64,000 nt of DNA, taken from NCBI RefSeq assembly GCF_900096975.1, contig NZ_FMYQ01000003.1, forward strand, positions 186,001-250,000, read 5' to 3'. A program made the position numbers and the translations under genes. The notes under the pieces are model-generated. The model saw only the letters and a program-made list of their open reading frames with translations, did not search any database and had not been told where the DNA came from. Of this stretch, positions 30,596 to 43,844 are shown in pieces. Origin of the DNA: Paraburkholderia lycopersici (GTDB taxonomy: Bacteria > Pseudomonadota > Gammaproteobacteria > Burkholderiales > Burkholderiaceae). The first letter of the stretch is position 1, and every line of letters starts with the position of its first letter.

Positions 30596-30624
30596 GTGGG
30601 CCGCTGAAAAAGAATGATCGTTCG

Positions 30625-30630
30625 ATTATA
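30625..30630 (-). promoter_or_regulatory. Candidate -10 box for the hydrolase gene
   Basis: TATAAT on the minus strand, 30 bases upstream of the start at 30595, in an AT-rich patch (TTATATAATCG) unusual for this GC-rich region. No clear -35. Confidence 0.5.
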
Positions 30631-30667
30631 TAAGCGACCGGCGGCTGAGGCATCTCATTCGCTTGGG

Positions 30668-31582
30668 TCATTCGCCTGCATCGCGCCCGCCTGATTTCTT
30701 CGGGGCGGTCTGCTCCGCGGCGTCCTGGGCTGCTAGCGTGTCCAGTTCGGCGTCGTCGAACCCGGCGCGGCGGCGCGCCTCGTAATTGAACGGCCCGCGC
30801 ATGCGCGGCGCGCGGTACTGCTCGGCAAGTGCAAGCCAGGCCGCGTGCGGATCGAGATCGCGCGCTTCGCATACGTATCGGAACCAGTGGTTGCCGATGC
30901 GCACGTGCCCCACCTCGTCGCGCAGGATGATGTCGAGGATCGCCGCCGATTCGTCGTCGCCCGCCTGCTTCAGACGCGCGCGAATGGGCGGCGCAGCGTC
31001 GAGTCCGCGCGCCTCCAGCACGCGCGGCACGAGCGCCATGCGTGCGAGCACGTCGGCGCTCGTCCGCTCGCACATCTCCCACAGGCCGTTGTGCGCGGGA
31101 AAGTCGCCGTAAGCGTGGCCATAATCGGCGAGCCGCGCGCGCAGCAGCGAGAAGTGATACGCCTCTTCGGCCGCGACCCCGAGCCAGTCGGCGTAGAAGG
31201 CATCGGGCATGCCGGGAAAGCGCCACACCGCGTCGAGCGCCAGGTTGATCGCGTTGAATTCGATGTGGGCCAGCGCGTGCAGCAATACCACGCGGCCCTG
31301 CGGCGTGCTCATGCTGCGGCGCTGCAGTTCTCGCGGCTCGACGAGAGGGGGCTGCGCCGGGCGGCCCGGCAAGCCGTCCGGCGTCGCAAGGACACGCTGC
31401 GGGGCCCAGCGCGGCGCGCCGGCCGCGGCCTGTGCGTGCAGCGCGCGCACGGCGTTGGCCTTGGCGATCGGGTCGCATTCGCGCAGTGCGTCGAGCGCGG
31501 CTGCGCGCCAGCACTCCGACGCGGCACGAGAGGACGGGGCGCTGGCAACGTCGGCGTTGGCGGCGGAAGGAGCGGGATTCAT
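30668..31582 (-). CDS. DUF455 ferritin-like protein
   Basis: A 304-residue protein of the DUF455 family, which has a ferritin-like four-helix fold. Likely metal ligands sit in LLHALAHIEFNAINLALD, EEAYHFSLL and DEVGHVRIGNHW, the Glu and Glu-x-x-His pattern of diiron proteins. Biochemical function is unknown. I chose the ATG at 31582 (MNPAPSAAN) at the start of a disordered N terminus; the frame is open 21 codons further. It diverges from the gamma carbonic anhydrase gene. Confidence 0.85.
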   Translation of the reverse strand: MNPAPSAANADVASAPSSRAASECWRAAALDALRECDPIAKANAVRALHAQAAAGAPRWAPQRVLATPDGLPGRPAQPPLVEPRELQRRSMSTPQGRVVLLHALAHIEFNAINLALDAVWRFPGMPDAFYADWLGVAAEEAYHFSLLRARLADYGHAYGDFPAHNGLWEMCERTSADVLARMALVPRVLEARGLDAAPPIRARLKQAGDDESAAILDIILRDEVGHVRIGNHWFRYVCEARDLDPHAAWLALAEQYRAPRMRGPFNYEARRRAGFDDAELDTLAAQDAAEQTAPKKSGGRDAGE

Positions 31583-31802
31583 CGGCAAAAGAAACGGGGG
31601 CGGGAAACATCGCGCAGGACCGCCCGAAGCGGGCCGCGCGCGCAACCGTTTACAATACGCGATTCACCTGCCCGGCGTCGCGGACATCTGCTGCGGCGCG
31701 TCAGCAAACCGGCAACCGCGCGGAAATCGCGCAGCAACCACCCAGCATGGGACCCGAGGGCGCCAAAGCGCCCGCTCCGGTCGACAAAGGAGACGCAACA
31801 CC

Positions 31803-32327
31803 GTGGCCATCTACAAGCTTGGCGAAGCCGCACCGACCATTCATGAAAGCGTATTCGTCGCGGACAACGCGACCATCATCGGCAAGGTGGAACTCGCCGA
31901 GGACTCAAGCGTCTGGTTCGGCGCGACGCTACGCGGCGACAACGAACCGATCACCGTCGGCCCGCGCAGCAATGTCCAGGAAGGCGCGGTGCTGCATACG
32001 GACCCCGGCTACCCACTCACGCTCGAGGCGAACGTGACGGTCGGCCACCAGGCCATGCTGCACGGCTGCACCGTCAGGGAAGGCGCGCTGATCGGCATTC
32101 AGGCGGTGGTCTTGAATGGCGCGGTAATCGGCCGCAACTGCCTGGTTGGCGCGGGTGCGGTGGTCACCGAAGGCAAGGTGTTCCCCGACAACTCGCTGAT
32201 TCTCGGCGCGCCGGCCAAGGTAGTGCGCGAGCTCACCGAGGCCGACATCGCCGGCCTCAAGCGCAACGCGGATGTCTACGCGCAGCGCCGCGAATATTTC
32301 AAGGCGCAGCTCGTGCGCATCGGCTGA
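31803..32327 (+). CDS. Gamma carbonic anhydrase-family protein
   Basis: A 174-residue left-handed beta-helix protein of the gamma carbonic anhydrase/YrdA group. The metal histidines are visible in VLHTDPG and VGHQAMLHGC, on a hexapeptide-repeat backbone. Some members hydrate CO2; many have no shown activity. The start is a GTG at 31803, with AAAGGAG ten bases upstream; no ATG fits. A possible -10 box (TACAAT) lies at 31651-31656. hslO follows 66 bases later on the same strand. Confidence 0.93.
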   Translation: MAIYKLGEAAPTIHESVFVADNATIIGKVELAEDSSVWFGATLRGDNEPITVGPRSNVQEGAVLHTDPGYPLTLEANVTVGHQAMLHGCTVREGALIGIQAVVLNGAVIGRNCLVGAGAVVTEGKVFPDNSLILGAPAKVVRELTEADIAGLKRNADVYAQRREYFKAQLVRIG

Positions 32328-32393
32328 GGGCCGCACGCTCTCGCCGTGCGCGGCGTGAGCCACGCCGCCCCGATCGAAACGAAGGAAAAGATT

Positions 32394-33356
32394 GTGAACG
32401 ACCAGTTGCAGAAATTCATGTTCAGCGCCGCTCCCGTGCGCGGCGAGATCGTCTCGCTGCGCAACACGTGGCAGGAAGTGCTCACGCGCCGCCAGTATCC
32501 GGCGCCGGTGCGCACAGTGCTCGGCGAGATGATGGCGGCGTGCGCGCTGCTCTCGGCGAATCTCAAATTCGACGGCACGCTGATCATGCAGATCTTCGGC
32601 GACGGCCCTGTGAAGATGCTGGTCGTGCAGTGCGGCTCGGATCTGACGATGCGCGCCACCGCGCGTCTCGGCGAAGATTTCATCGGCGAAAACGCCCTGC
32701 CGCTCGGCGAAGAACTTACGTTCGCCGATCTCATCAACCCGGACGGCCAGGGCCGCTGCGTAATCACGCTCGATCCGGCAAAGAAGCAACCGGGCCAGCA
32801 GCCCTATCAGGGCATCGTGCCGCTGAATGGCGAGGACGGCCCGCTCAAGTCGATGGCCTCGGTGCTCGAGCATTACATGCATCACTCGGAGCAGCTCGAC
32901 ACGCGTCTGTGGCTCGCGGCGAACGACGAGCGCGCAGTCGGCATGCTGCTGCAGAAGCTGCCCGGCGACGGAGGCATCGTGCCGCACCAGGGCGAGCACG
33001 ATCTCGACACGTGGGAGCGCGTCTGCACGCTCGGCGGCACGCTGACGCGCGACGAAATGCTCAAGGAGGACGGCGAGACACTGTTCCGCCGCCTTTTCTG
33101 GCAAGAGAACGTCCGTCACTTCGAGCCGCTTGCGCCGCAATTCCAGTGCTCGTGCTCGCGCGAAAAGGTGGGCGCGATGCTCAAGATGCTGGGCCGCGAG
33201 GAAGTCGACAGCGTAATCGAAGAACGCGGTCACGTCGAGATTCATTGCGACTACTGCAATCAGCGCTACGAGTTCGACCCTGTGGACGTCGCGCAACTTT
33301 TCGCGCTGACCGGGCTTTCGGAGGGCGTCAGCCCCGCTGCGGAGCGTCGTCACTAA
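32394..33356 (+). CDS. hslO: Redox-regulated chaperone Hsp33
   Basis: A 320-residue chaperone activated by oxidation. The zinc-binding cysteines form CSC and CDYC pairs near the C terminus (CSCSREKVGAML and HCDYCNQRYEF). I chose the GTG at 32394 (NDQLQKFMFSAAPVRGE), which has AAGGAA eight bases upstream; another GTG at 32346 is in frame but lacks one. It is the second gene of a plus-strand trio. Confidence 0.95.
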   Translation: MNDQLQKFMFSAAPVRGEIVSLRNTWQEVLTRRQYPAPVRTVLGEMMAACALLSANLKFDGTLIMQIFGDGPVKMLVVQCGSDLTMRATARLGEDFIGENALPLGEELTFADLINPDGQGRCVITLDPAKKQPGQQPYQGIVPLNGEDGPLKSMASVLEHYMHHSEQLDTRLWLAANDERAVGMLLQKLPGDGGIVPHQGEHDLDTWERVCTLGGTLTRDEMLKEDGETLFRRLFWQENVRHFEPLAPQFQCSCSREKVGAMLKMLGREEVDSVIEERGHVEIHCDYCNQRYEFDPVDVAQLFALTGLSEGVSPAAERRH

Positions 33357-33470
33357 GGCGGAGCCCGAAGGAGGTCGTGCCGCCGCCCTTCGCGGCGGCG
33401 CGTACGCAAACCCGGACGCGGCCCTCTCGGCATCTAGCCTTGCTTAGGCATCCGACAGATAGAGAGAAGC

Positions 33471-33872
33471 ATGATCGAAAACAAGCGCTTCGCACTTCCG
33501 GTGCGTGGATGCGCGTCGCGAGCGGCCGCGCTGCTCGCGACGCTCGGCGCAGCCGTTGCGGTAACGAGCGGCTGCATGATGGACCCGCCCGGCCCGTCGC
33601 CGATCTACAGCCGGCTGCCCGCCAGCCAGTCGGGCGTCGCCGGAACCGCGCCGGTCCTCACACCCGAAGAAAAAGCACGCTACGACGCGATCGACCGCCA
33701 GGTGCTTGCCGAGCAGGACAACGCCATGGCCGCGGAGGCCGCCGCACAGGCGTGGTCGCGCGCCTACGCGCCGCCCGTCACGGTCTACGGCAGCTACTAC
33801 AGTGGTGGTTGGGGGCGCGGCTGGGGCACGGGCGTTGGCTACGGATATCCCGGCTGGGGTTGGGGCTGGTAA
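33471..33872 (+). CDS. Small lipoprotein with a Gly/Trp/Tyr-rich C terminus
   Basis: A 133-residue protein that I do not recognise by name. A basic N terminus and a hydrophobic stretch (AALLATLGAAVAVTSGC) end in a lipobox-like SGC (Cys35), so it is probably a lipoprotein. A short helical part follows (EEKARYDAIDRQVLAEQDNA). The last 30 residues are nearly all Gly, Trp and Tyr (YYSGGWGRGWG, GYPGWGWGW). Similar small proteins occur in Burkholderia without known function. A terminator follows. Confidence 0.8.
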   Translation: MIENKRFALPVRGCASRAAALLATLGAAVAVTSGCMMDPPGPSPIYSRLPASQSGVAGTAPVLTPEEKARYDAIDRQVLAEQDNAMAAEAAAQAWSRAYAPPVTVYGSYYSGGWGRGWGTGVGYGYPGWGWGW

Positions 33873-33905
33873 CCCGGTTACTGACGAAGAGACCCGGTAA
33901 ACGGA

Positions 33906-33934
33906 AAAAGGCGCGGCTCGATGCCGCGCCTTTT
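33906..33934. terminator. Bidirectional intrinsic terminator
   Basis: Twelve-base arms AAAAGGCGCGGC (33906-33917) and GCCGCGCCTTTT (33923-33934) with a five-base loop. It lies between the convergent lipoprotein gene and ftsB. Confidence 0.95.
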
Positions 33935-33969
33935 GCTTTTGGCTCGCTGCCCGCTTCAAGCCATCAGGC

Positions 33970-34392
33970 TCATCCCGCCTTCTTCGCTTCCTTCCCGCGT
34001 CCGTGCTTCTTTTCGGGCACACGCGAAACCGGGTTCGGCACCACCCTCACCGGCGCCGCCGACATCTGGCCGCGCGTCGAGGTATCCGACGAGCCGCCCG
34101 GCGTGGCCGGCAGCGGCTGATTCGGCGAAACGAACTGCACGAACACCTCGCCGTCCTTCACCATGCCCATCTCGTAGCGCGCGCGCTCTTCGACGGCCGC
34201 GGTCCCGCTCTGGAGATCCTGCACTTCGCCCGCAATACGTTCGTTGCGCAGCTTTTCGTCTTCGTTCTGTTTCTGCTGCTGCGCGAGTTGCTGCTGCAAT
34301 TCATGAACGCGCAGCCAGCCGCCATGGCCCCACCAGAGCGGATACTGGATCAGCACGAGCAGGATGATCAGGACGACAGTGACAAGCCGCAT
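33970..34392 (-). CDS. ftsB: Cell division protein FtsB
   Basis: A 140-residue septum protein. One N-terminal membrane span ([20 protein letters not shown]) is followed by a coiled coil (about residues 30-75: [19 protein letters not shown]) that pairs with FtsL in the FtsQLB complex. The C-terminal 45 residues are Pro/Val/Lys-rich and longer than in E. coli FtsB (103 residues). It follows eno by about 100 bases, a conserved order. Confidence 0.93.
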   Translation of the reverse strand: MRLVTVVLIILLVLIQYPLWWGHGGWLRVHELQQQLAQQQKQNEDEKLRNERIAGEVQDLQSGTAAVEERARYEMGMVKDGEVFVQFVSPNQPLPATPGGSSDTSTRGQMSAAPVRVVPNPVSRVPEKKHGRGKEAKKAG

Positions 34393-34413
34393 GAAAGGTG
34401 CCGGATAAATACA

Positions 34414-34442
34414 CGCCGCCCTGCGCTATACGCAGGGCGGCG
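34414..34442 (-). other. Hairpin between eno and ftsB
   Basis: Perfect 12-base arms CGCCGCCCTGCG (34414-34425) and its complement (34431-34442) with a five-base loop CTATA. Only a broken U-run (GUGUAUUUAU) follows on the minus strand. It may partly terminate eno transcripts before ftsB. Confidence 0.65.
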
Positions 34443-34496
34443 AAAGAGAGAGAGAACGAAAGATGGCAGCAACGCTGCTGCCGGCGTCAGGTCCGG

Positions 34497-38679
<4,183 letters not shown>

Positions 38680-38761
38680 CTAACCCTGAATTTTGAACGC
38701 GCCGGATACGCTGCGCTCCGCTCGCCCCGACACCCTGGAGCCGGCACAGGAAAGCGCCGGT

Positions 38762-39565
38762 TCAGACGCCGTTTTCCATCGCGTAGAGCATGCGCTGCAC
38801 CGCCCGCGCGGTTTCGATCGGGCGCTCCATCGGGTACAGATGGCTGCCCTCGATCCACTCGAAGCGCTCCCCCGCGATGCGCCGCGTCGCGGCGAGCCCG
38901 ACCTGGCGCACTTCCTTCGACTGCGTGCCCGCGACGAAACTCACCGGCACCGGCGAGCCGTGCACGAGCCGCGCGCCGAGCGTATGCGGCAGCGTGCGGT
39001 AGATCATGTATTCGGTGTGGCGGTCGAAGGCGAGCGTGCGGCTGCCGTCCGCCGAGGTCTGAGGAATGCCGAAATCGACGTAGTCGGACAGCACGCGCTC
39101 GTCCCAGCGCGCGAAGGCCGCCTTCGCATGGAAGTGCCGCCAGGCCTCGTCGCGACTCGCCCAGTTCGTGCGGCGCGTGCGGGTGGCCGCAGCGGGCGAG
39201 AGGCGTTCGTCGAGGCCCGTCCATTGCGATACGCGCAGCATGCTGCTGCGCCAGCCGGCGATCACGGGAGAGTCGAGCATCACGACGCCCTTCACCCACT
39301 GCGGCTTCCTGAGCGCGGCCATCAGCGAAAGATAGCCGCCGAGCGAATGCCCGACGAGCCACACCGGCTCTTCATAGGAGCGTCCGATGTCATCGAGCAG
39401 TTGCTCGACGAGATGCGGCCAGTCGCGCGTAACGGGAAAGCGCGCGTCGTGGCCAATGCGCTCGATGTAGCGCAGTTCGTAGTTGTCGCCGAGTTCGGCG
39501 AAAAACGTGCGATACGTCGAGGCGGGAAAGCCGTTCGCGTGCGAGAAGTGAATGACGTTTTTCAA
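38762..39565 (-). CDS. Alpha/beta-fold hydrolase
   Basis: A 267-residue hydrolase with the nucleophile elbow VGHSLGGYLSL and a C-terminal histidine in IEGSHLYPMERP. The N-terminal KNVIHFSHANGFPASTYR provides the oxyanion region. The start is a TTG at 39565, with no strong Shine-Dalgarno. The substrate is unknown. It lies 62 bases after comEC and may be co-transcribed. Confidence 0.85.
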   Translation of the reverse strand: MKNVIHFSHANGFPASTYRTFFAELGDNYELRYIERIGHDARFPVTRDWPHLVEQLLDDIGRSYEEPVWLVGHSLGGYLSLMAALRKPQWVKGVVMLDSPVIAGWRSSMLRVSQWTGLDERLSPAAATRTRRTNWASRDEAWRHFHAKAAFARWDERVLSDYVDFGIPQTSADGSRTLAFDRHTEYMIYRTLPHTLGARLVHGSPVPVSFVAGTQSKEVRQVGLAATRRIAGERFEWIEGSHLYPMERPIETARAVQRMLYAMENGV

Positions 39566-39627
39566 AGGCGTCTTGTCTCTCTATTGTTGATGTCTTTGGT
39601 GCTTCGCGTTCGCATCGGCCCGATGCG

Positions 39628-42222
39628 TCAGTCGGGCGATGGCGGGTCCATCCAGTAGCGCCGCTGCGTATCGCGAAAGCGCTCGACGGCGAGTGAGCCC
39701 GGGTGTGCCTCGACGCGCGCGGCGCCGTCCGCGTCGCTGCGCGCGAGCACGATGTGACGTGCCGCATAGCGCGCGTAGACGCCCGGATGCGGATGATGAA
39801 AGCGGTTCAGATAGCCTACTTGAAATATCGAGACGAGCGGCCATACAGAATCGAGGAACGGTTCAGTCGAAGAGGTGCGGCTGCCGTGATGCGGCACGAC
39901 GAGCACTTGCGCCCGTAGCCGCCCGGGGTCGCGGGCGACGAGCGTGCGCTCGACGCCCGCTTCGATGTCGGCGGCGATCAGCGCCGAGACCCGGCCGCCT
40001 TCCGCATATGCCGCCGTCGATACCTTGAGCACGCAGCAATGTGCATTGGGCTTGCCCGCGAGCGGCCCGGGATCGGGCCACAACACCTCGAAGTCGACGG
40101 CGTCCCACTGCCAGCGCTGCCCTGCGGCGCACTGCACGGTCTGCGCACCCTTCTCGCGCGCGCTCGCCCATAGCGGATGGGCCGGCAAAATGCCCGCCAC
40201 GAGTTCGCCGACGCCGATCGCGTCGAGCACGGCCTGCGCGCCGCCCGAATGATCTGAGTCGTCGTGGCTGATCATCAGCGCGTCGAGCCGCTGCACGCCG
40301 TGCGCCTGCAGATAGGGAACGACGATGCGCTCGCCCGCCTGTGTCGATTCCGGGCCTGGGCCGGCGTCGAAGAGCAAGGTGTGCCGCGCCGTTTCGACCA
40401 GCACAGAGGTGCCCTGCCCGATGTCGAGCGCCGTGAGCCGAAAAGCACCCGGCGGCGACCCGGTGGGCGCGGGCACGAGAAGCGGCAGCCAGGTGAACGG
40501 CGCGAGCCAGCGCAGCGGCCATCCGCGCGGCGCGAGACCCCAGGCGACGCCCACCGCCGCGCACGCCAGCGGCCACGCGCCTGGCTGCGGCAGACGCAAG
40601 ACCGCCCACGGCAAGCTTTCGAAGGCGCCGAGCATTGCGGCGAGCCATTCGAGACAGGTATGGGCCGCGCGTAACGCGAACGCATCGAGCGGCGCGGGCA
40701 ACGCCGCGCTCCCGATGACCGTCGGCGCCACGAGCATGCTCACCCAGGGAATTGCAAAGGCGTTGGCGAGAGGGCCGATCAGCGGTATCTGCGCGAACCA
40801 GTAAGCCGTGAGCGGCGCGAGCGCCAGCGTAACGGCCCATTGCACGCGTGCACTGTCGCTGGTGCGCATGGCAAGATGCAGCGCCAGTGCACGCCAGCCG
40901 CGGCGAAGCGAGGCAACGGAAACGAGCCGCCGCGCAGGCTCGCTTCGATCCCGCATCGGATCGGGGCCGTCAGCAAAATGAGGCTGCGGCGCTTGCCTGC
41001 GCAGGCGCGGCACGCCCGTCGCCGCGAACAGGATCGCCGCGACCGCGCAAAACGACAGCCAGAAGCCGGCAGCCGTCACGGCCCAGGGATCGCGCAGCAG
41101 CACGAGTCCCAGCGCCCAGGCAAGCACGTGCGATCGCGCAACCTCGCGTCCGGCAAATAGCGCGAGCGCCGCCACCGTCAGCATCCAGAGCGCGCGCTGA
41201 ACCGGCACATTGAAACCGGCGAGCGCCGCATAGATTGTCGCGGCGAGCAACGCGCCAGCGATGGCGACTTTCTGCGCCGGCACGAACAGCGGCGCCTCGA
41301 CGCCGCGCCAGCGCGCGCGTCGCCATACTGCGCCGGCGATCCACCCCGCGAGGCCCGCGACAAACGCGAGATGCAGCCCTGAAATCGCCACCAGATGACT
41401 CGTGCCCGTATTGCGCAAGAGGCGCCAGTCGGCGTCGCTCACGGCGTCCTGCGCGCCGTTGGCAAGCGCGATGACGATGCCGCGATGCGGAGCGTCGCCG
41501 AGTACCGCGTCGATGCGCGCGCGCAACACGGCGCGAGCGCGTTCGATGCGCACGCCGATGCCCGAGGCATCGACGGGAAGACGCACCGCGCGCTGCGGAT
41601 CGCTCACATAGCCGGTCGCGCGTACGCCACGCGCAAGCCATGACGCCTCCGCGTCGCGCAGCCCGAAATTGCCGTTGCCGTGCGGGCGTTTGAGCCGCAC
41701 CGAGAGCCGCCACCGTGCGCCGGGAACGAGCGGCGGCAGCGGCTCCTCGCGCGGCACCCATGAGAGCTGGACCCAATGCGGCAGCAGTGCGCCAGTTTTG
41801 CGCGTACCCCAGGACTCGACGCGAAAGATAAAGCTCGCGCCGTTCGCGCCATACGAAGGCAAGCTCGAGATATAGCCGGTGATGTCGAGATCGCGCGTTT
41901 GCCAGGCAGCGGGAAGCGTTTGCGCGAGGCTCAGTTCGGCGCGCCACGCGGCGTAGCCGAAGCCCGCACTCGCGGCGGCCACCCATACTGCCGCCCAGCC
42001 GCTCGCAATGCGCCAGCGCCGCCAGTACCCGACGCCGGACAGGCGCCCGGCGCCATCGCAAGACTCGTCCGAAGGCCTCGCGCCGCCGAGCGCCCGGACA
42101 GCCCACCCCGCAGCCAGCAGGCAGGCCACGATGAGCCCGGCCCACGCGCCCCGCCCCGGCAATGCCGCCTGCCGCTGCAACGCGATCACGCCCAGCGCAA
42201 ACCCGCACCAAATCGCCCGCAT
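39628..42222 (-). CDS. comEC: DNA uptake channel ComEC/Rec2
   Basis: An 864-residue membrane protein for natural transformation. In order: an N-terminal DUF4131 region, a multi-span competence domain (about residues 250-560, including GTSHLVAISGLHLAFVAG), and a C-terminal metallo-beta-lactamase-like domain with HDDSDHSGG and VPHHGSRTSS. The full set of domains is present, so the gene looks intact. ComEC moves single-stranded DNA across the inner membrane; whether this strain is competent cannot be told from here. Confidence 0.95.
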   Translation of the reverse strand: MRAIWCGFALGVIALQRQAALPGRGAWAGLIVACLLAAGWAVRALGGARPSDESCDGAGRLSGVGYWRRWRIASGWAAVWVAAASAGFGYAAWRAELSLAQTLPAAWQTRDLDITGYISSLPSYGANGASFIFRVESWGTRKTGALLPHWVQLSWVPREEPLPPLVPGARWRLSVRLKRPHGNGNFGLRDAEASWLARGVRATGYVSDPQRAVRLPVDASGIGVRIERARAVLRARIDAVLGDAPHRGIVIALANGAQDAVSDADWRLLRNTGTSHLVAISGLHLAFVAGLAGWIAGAVWRRARWRGVEAPLFVPAQKVAIAGALLAATIYAALAGFNVPVQRALWMLTVAALALFAGREVARSHVLAWALGLVLLRDPWAVTAAGFWLSFCAVAAILFAATGVPRLRRQAPQPHFADGPDPMRDRSEPARRLVSVASLRRGWRALALHLAMRTSDSARVQWAVTLALAPLTAYWFAQIPLIGPLANAFAIPWVSMLVAPTVIGSAALPAPLDAFALRAAHTCLEWLAAMLGAFESLPWAVLRLPQPGAWPLACAAVGVAWGLAPRGWPLRWLAPFTWLPLLVPAPTGSPPGAFRLTALDIGQGTSVLVETARHTLLFDAGPGPESTQAGERIVVPYLQAHGVQRLDALMISHDDSDHSGGAQAVLDAIGVGELVAGILPAHPLWASAREKGAQTVQCAAGQRWQWDAVDFEVLWPDPGPLAGKPNAHCCVLKVSTAAYAEGGRVSALIAADIEAGVERTLVARDPGRLRAQVLVVPHHGSRTSSTEPFLDSVWPLVSIFQVGYLNRFHHPHPGVYARYAARHIVLARSDADGAARVEAHPGSLAVERFRDTQRRYWMDPPSPD

Positions 42223-42303
42223 CCCGCCTCCTCGCGACGAAGGGGCGAAAGACGTCGAATGCGCCGCGCGGCATGCCCGCCGCGCCCGCCACCCTCGAAA
42301 CGA

Positions 42304-43092
42304 TTATGCCGACGAAACCGCGAGCCGCGGCAGCGCCGCCGCCGCGTTAGCCGTTGTGCCAAGGGCGAGTTCCTCGGCGCTCAAGCCGCGCAAGCCCGCG
42401 AGCACCGCACCGATGCGCGGCACCTGGTCGGGCGTGTTGCGCTCGCGGTAGCGCCAGGCGGGCGCGATGTCGGGCGCGTCGGTTTCCACAACGATCGCCT
42501 CGAGCGGCAACTGCTGCGCGAGCCTGCGGATCTGCAGCGCGCGCTCGAACGTGACGTTGCCGCCGAAGCCCAGATGCAAGCCGTGATCGATGAACGCGCG
42601 CGCCTGCTGGAAGCTGCCGTTGAAGGCGTGTGCAATGCCGCTTTTCACGCCGTTGCGCCGCAGCCCCTTGAGCACCTGGTCCTGCGACTTGCGCACGTGG
42701 CAGATCGCGGGCAAGTCGAACTCGCGCGCGAGACGCAGTTGCGCGTCGTAGAAGTGCTGCTGGCGCGCGTCGTCGAGACCCGGCACGAAATAGTCGAGCC
42801 CGATCTCGCCGATGCCGACGAAGCGCGGGTCGTCGAGACTCGCCTCGACTTCGCGCCGCAACGCCTCCAGATCGTCTTCGCGCGCCTGCGGCGTGTAGAG
42901 CGGATGGATGCCGAGCGCGTAGACCGCGCCCCCGGTTCGATGCGCGAGCGCGCGCACCGTCGCGAAGTTTTCGCGCGCCACCGCGGGAATCACGATCCGC
43001 CCCACCCCCGCCGCCTGCGCGGCCGCCGCGACCGCGTCGCGGTCCGCGTCGAACTCGGCGGCGTCGAGGTGGCAATGCGTGTCGATCCACAT
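42304..43092 (-). CDS. TatD-family metal-dependent DNase
   Basis: A 262-residue TIM-barrel hydrolase with metal ligands in DTHCHLDAAEF, in GIGEIGLDYF and in ICHVRKSQDQ, and the C-terminal ETDAPDIAP motif. TatD enzymes are 3'-5' exonucleases. I chose the ATG at 43092 (MWIDTHCHLD), 20 bases after lolD ends. It is part of a minus-strand run with lolC and lolD. Confidence 0.95.
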   Translation of the reverse strand: MWIDTHCHLDAAEFDADRDAVAAAAQAAGVGRIVIPAVARENFATVRALAHRTGGAVYALGIHPLYTPQAREDDLEALRREVEASLDDPRFVGIGEIGLDYFVPGLDDARQQHFYDAQLRLAREFDLPAICHVRKSQDQVLKGLRRNGVKSGIAHAFNGSFQQARAFIDHGLHLGFGGNVTFERALQIRRLAQQLPLEAIVVETDAPDIAPAWRYRERNTPDQVPRIGAVLAGLRGLSAEELALGTTANAAAALPRLAVSSA

Positions 43093-43112
43093 GGCGTGCG
43101 CGCCCCGGCGGC

Positions 43113-43844
43113 TCAGACCGGCACGACCGGCTCTTCGTGCAGCATGCCGTCGCGCAGCCGCACGATGCGATCGCAGCGCGCCGCGAGATCGGGATCGTGC
43201 GTGACGATCACGAAGCTCGTCTGGAACTGTTCGGACAGTTCGAGCATGAGGTTGAAGACGGTGTCGGCCGTTGCGCCGTCGAGGTTGCCCGTGGGCTCGT
43301 CGGCGAGCACGCACGCGGGCTTCGTCACCAGCGCCCGCGCGATCGCCACGCGCTGGCGCTCGCCGCCCGAGAGCTCGCCCGGCCGGTTGCGCGCGCGATG
43401 CGCGAGACCCACGCGCTCCAGTATCGCCATGGCTTCGGCGCGCGCGTCTTCCTGCATCATGCGCCGGATGCGCAGCGGCATCGCCACGTTGTCGAGCGCC
43501 GAGAACTCGGGCAGCAGGTGGTGGAACTGATAGACGAAGCCCAGCGCGCGATTGCGCAACTCGTTGCGCTCGCGCTCGGAAAGCTCGGTGAACGGCTTGC
43601 CGAGCACCGAGACCTTGCCGGCGCCCGGCTCGTCGAGGCCGCCCAGCACGTGCAGCAGCGTGCTCTTGCCCGACCCCGAAGCGCCTACCACGGCGAGCTT
43701 CTCGCCGCGCCTGACCTTGAGCTCGGTGTCGTGGAGCACCTGCACGGAAAGCGCGCCCTGGCCGAATACCTTCGAAACGCCGTGCGCTTCCAGCACGTAC
43801 GGATAGTCGCCAGCCGCGGCGACGAGCGATTGACGGTCATTCAT
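43113..43844 (-). CDS. lolD: LolD, ATPase of the lipoprotein releasing system
   Basis: A 243-residue ABC ATPase with Walker [10 protein letters not shown], signature [10 protein letters not shown] and Walker B VLADEP. It powers LolCE, which extracts lipoproteins from the inner membrane for transfer to LolA. It overlaps lolC by eight bases, so the two are co-translated. The preceding lolC gene and the length support LolD among MacB-like ATPases. Confidence 0.95.
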   Translation of the reverse strand: MNDRQSLVAAAGDYPYVLEAHGVSKVFGQGALSVQVLHDTELKVRRGEKLAVVGASGSGKSTLLHVLGGLDEPGAGKVSVLGKPFTELSERERNELRNRALGFVYQFHHLLPEFSALDNVAMPLRIRRMMQEDARAEAMAILERVGLAHRARNRPGELSGGERQRVAIARALVTKPACVLADEPTGNLDGATADTVFNLMLELSEQFQTSFVIVTHDPDLAARCDRIVRLRDGMLHEEPVVPV

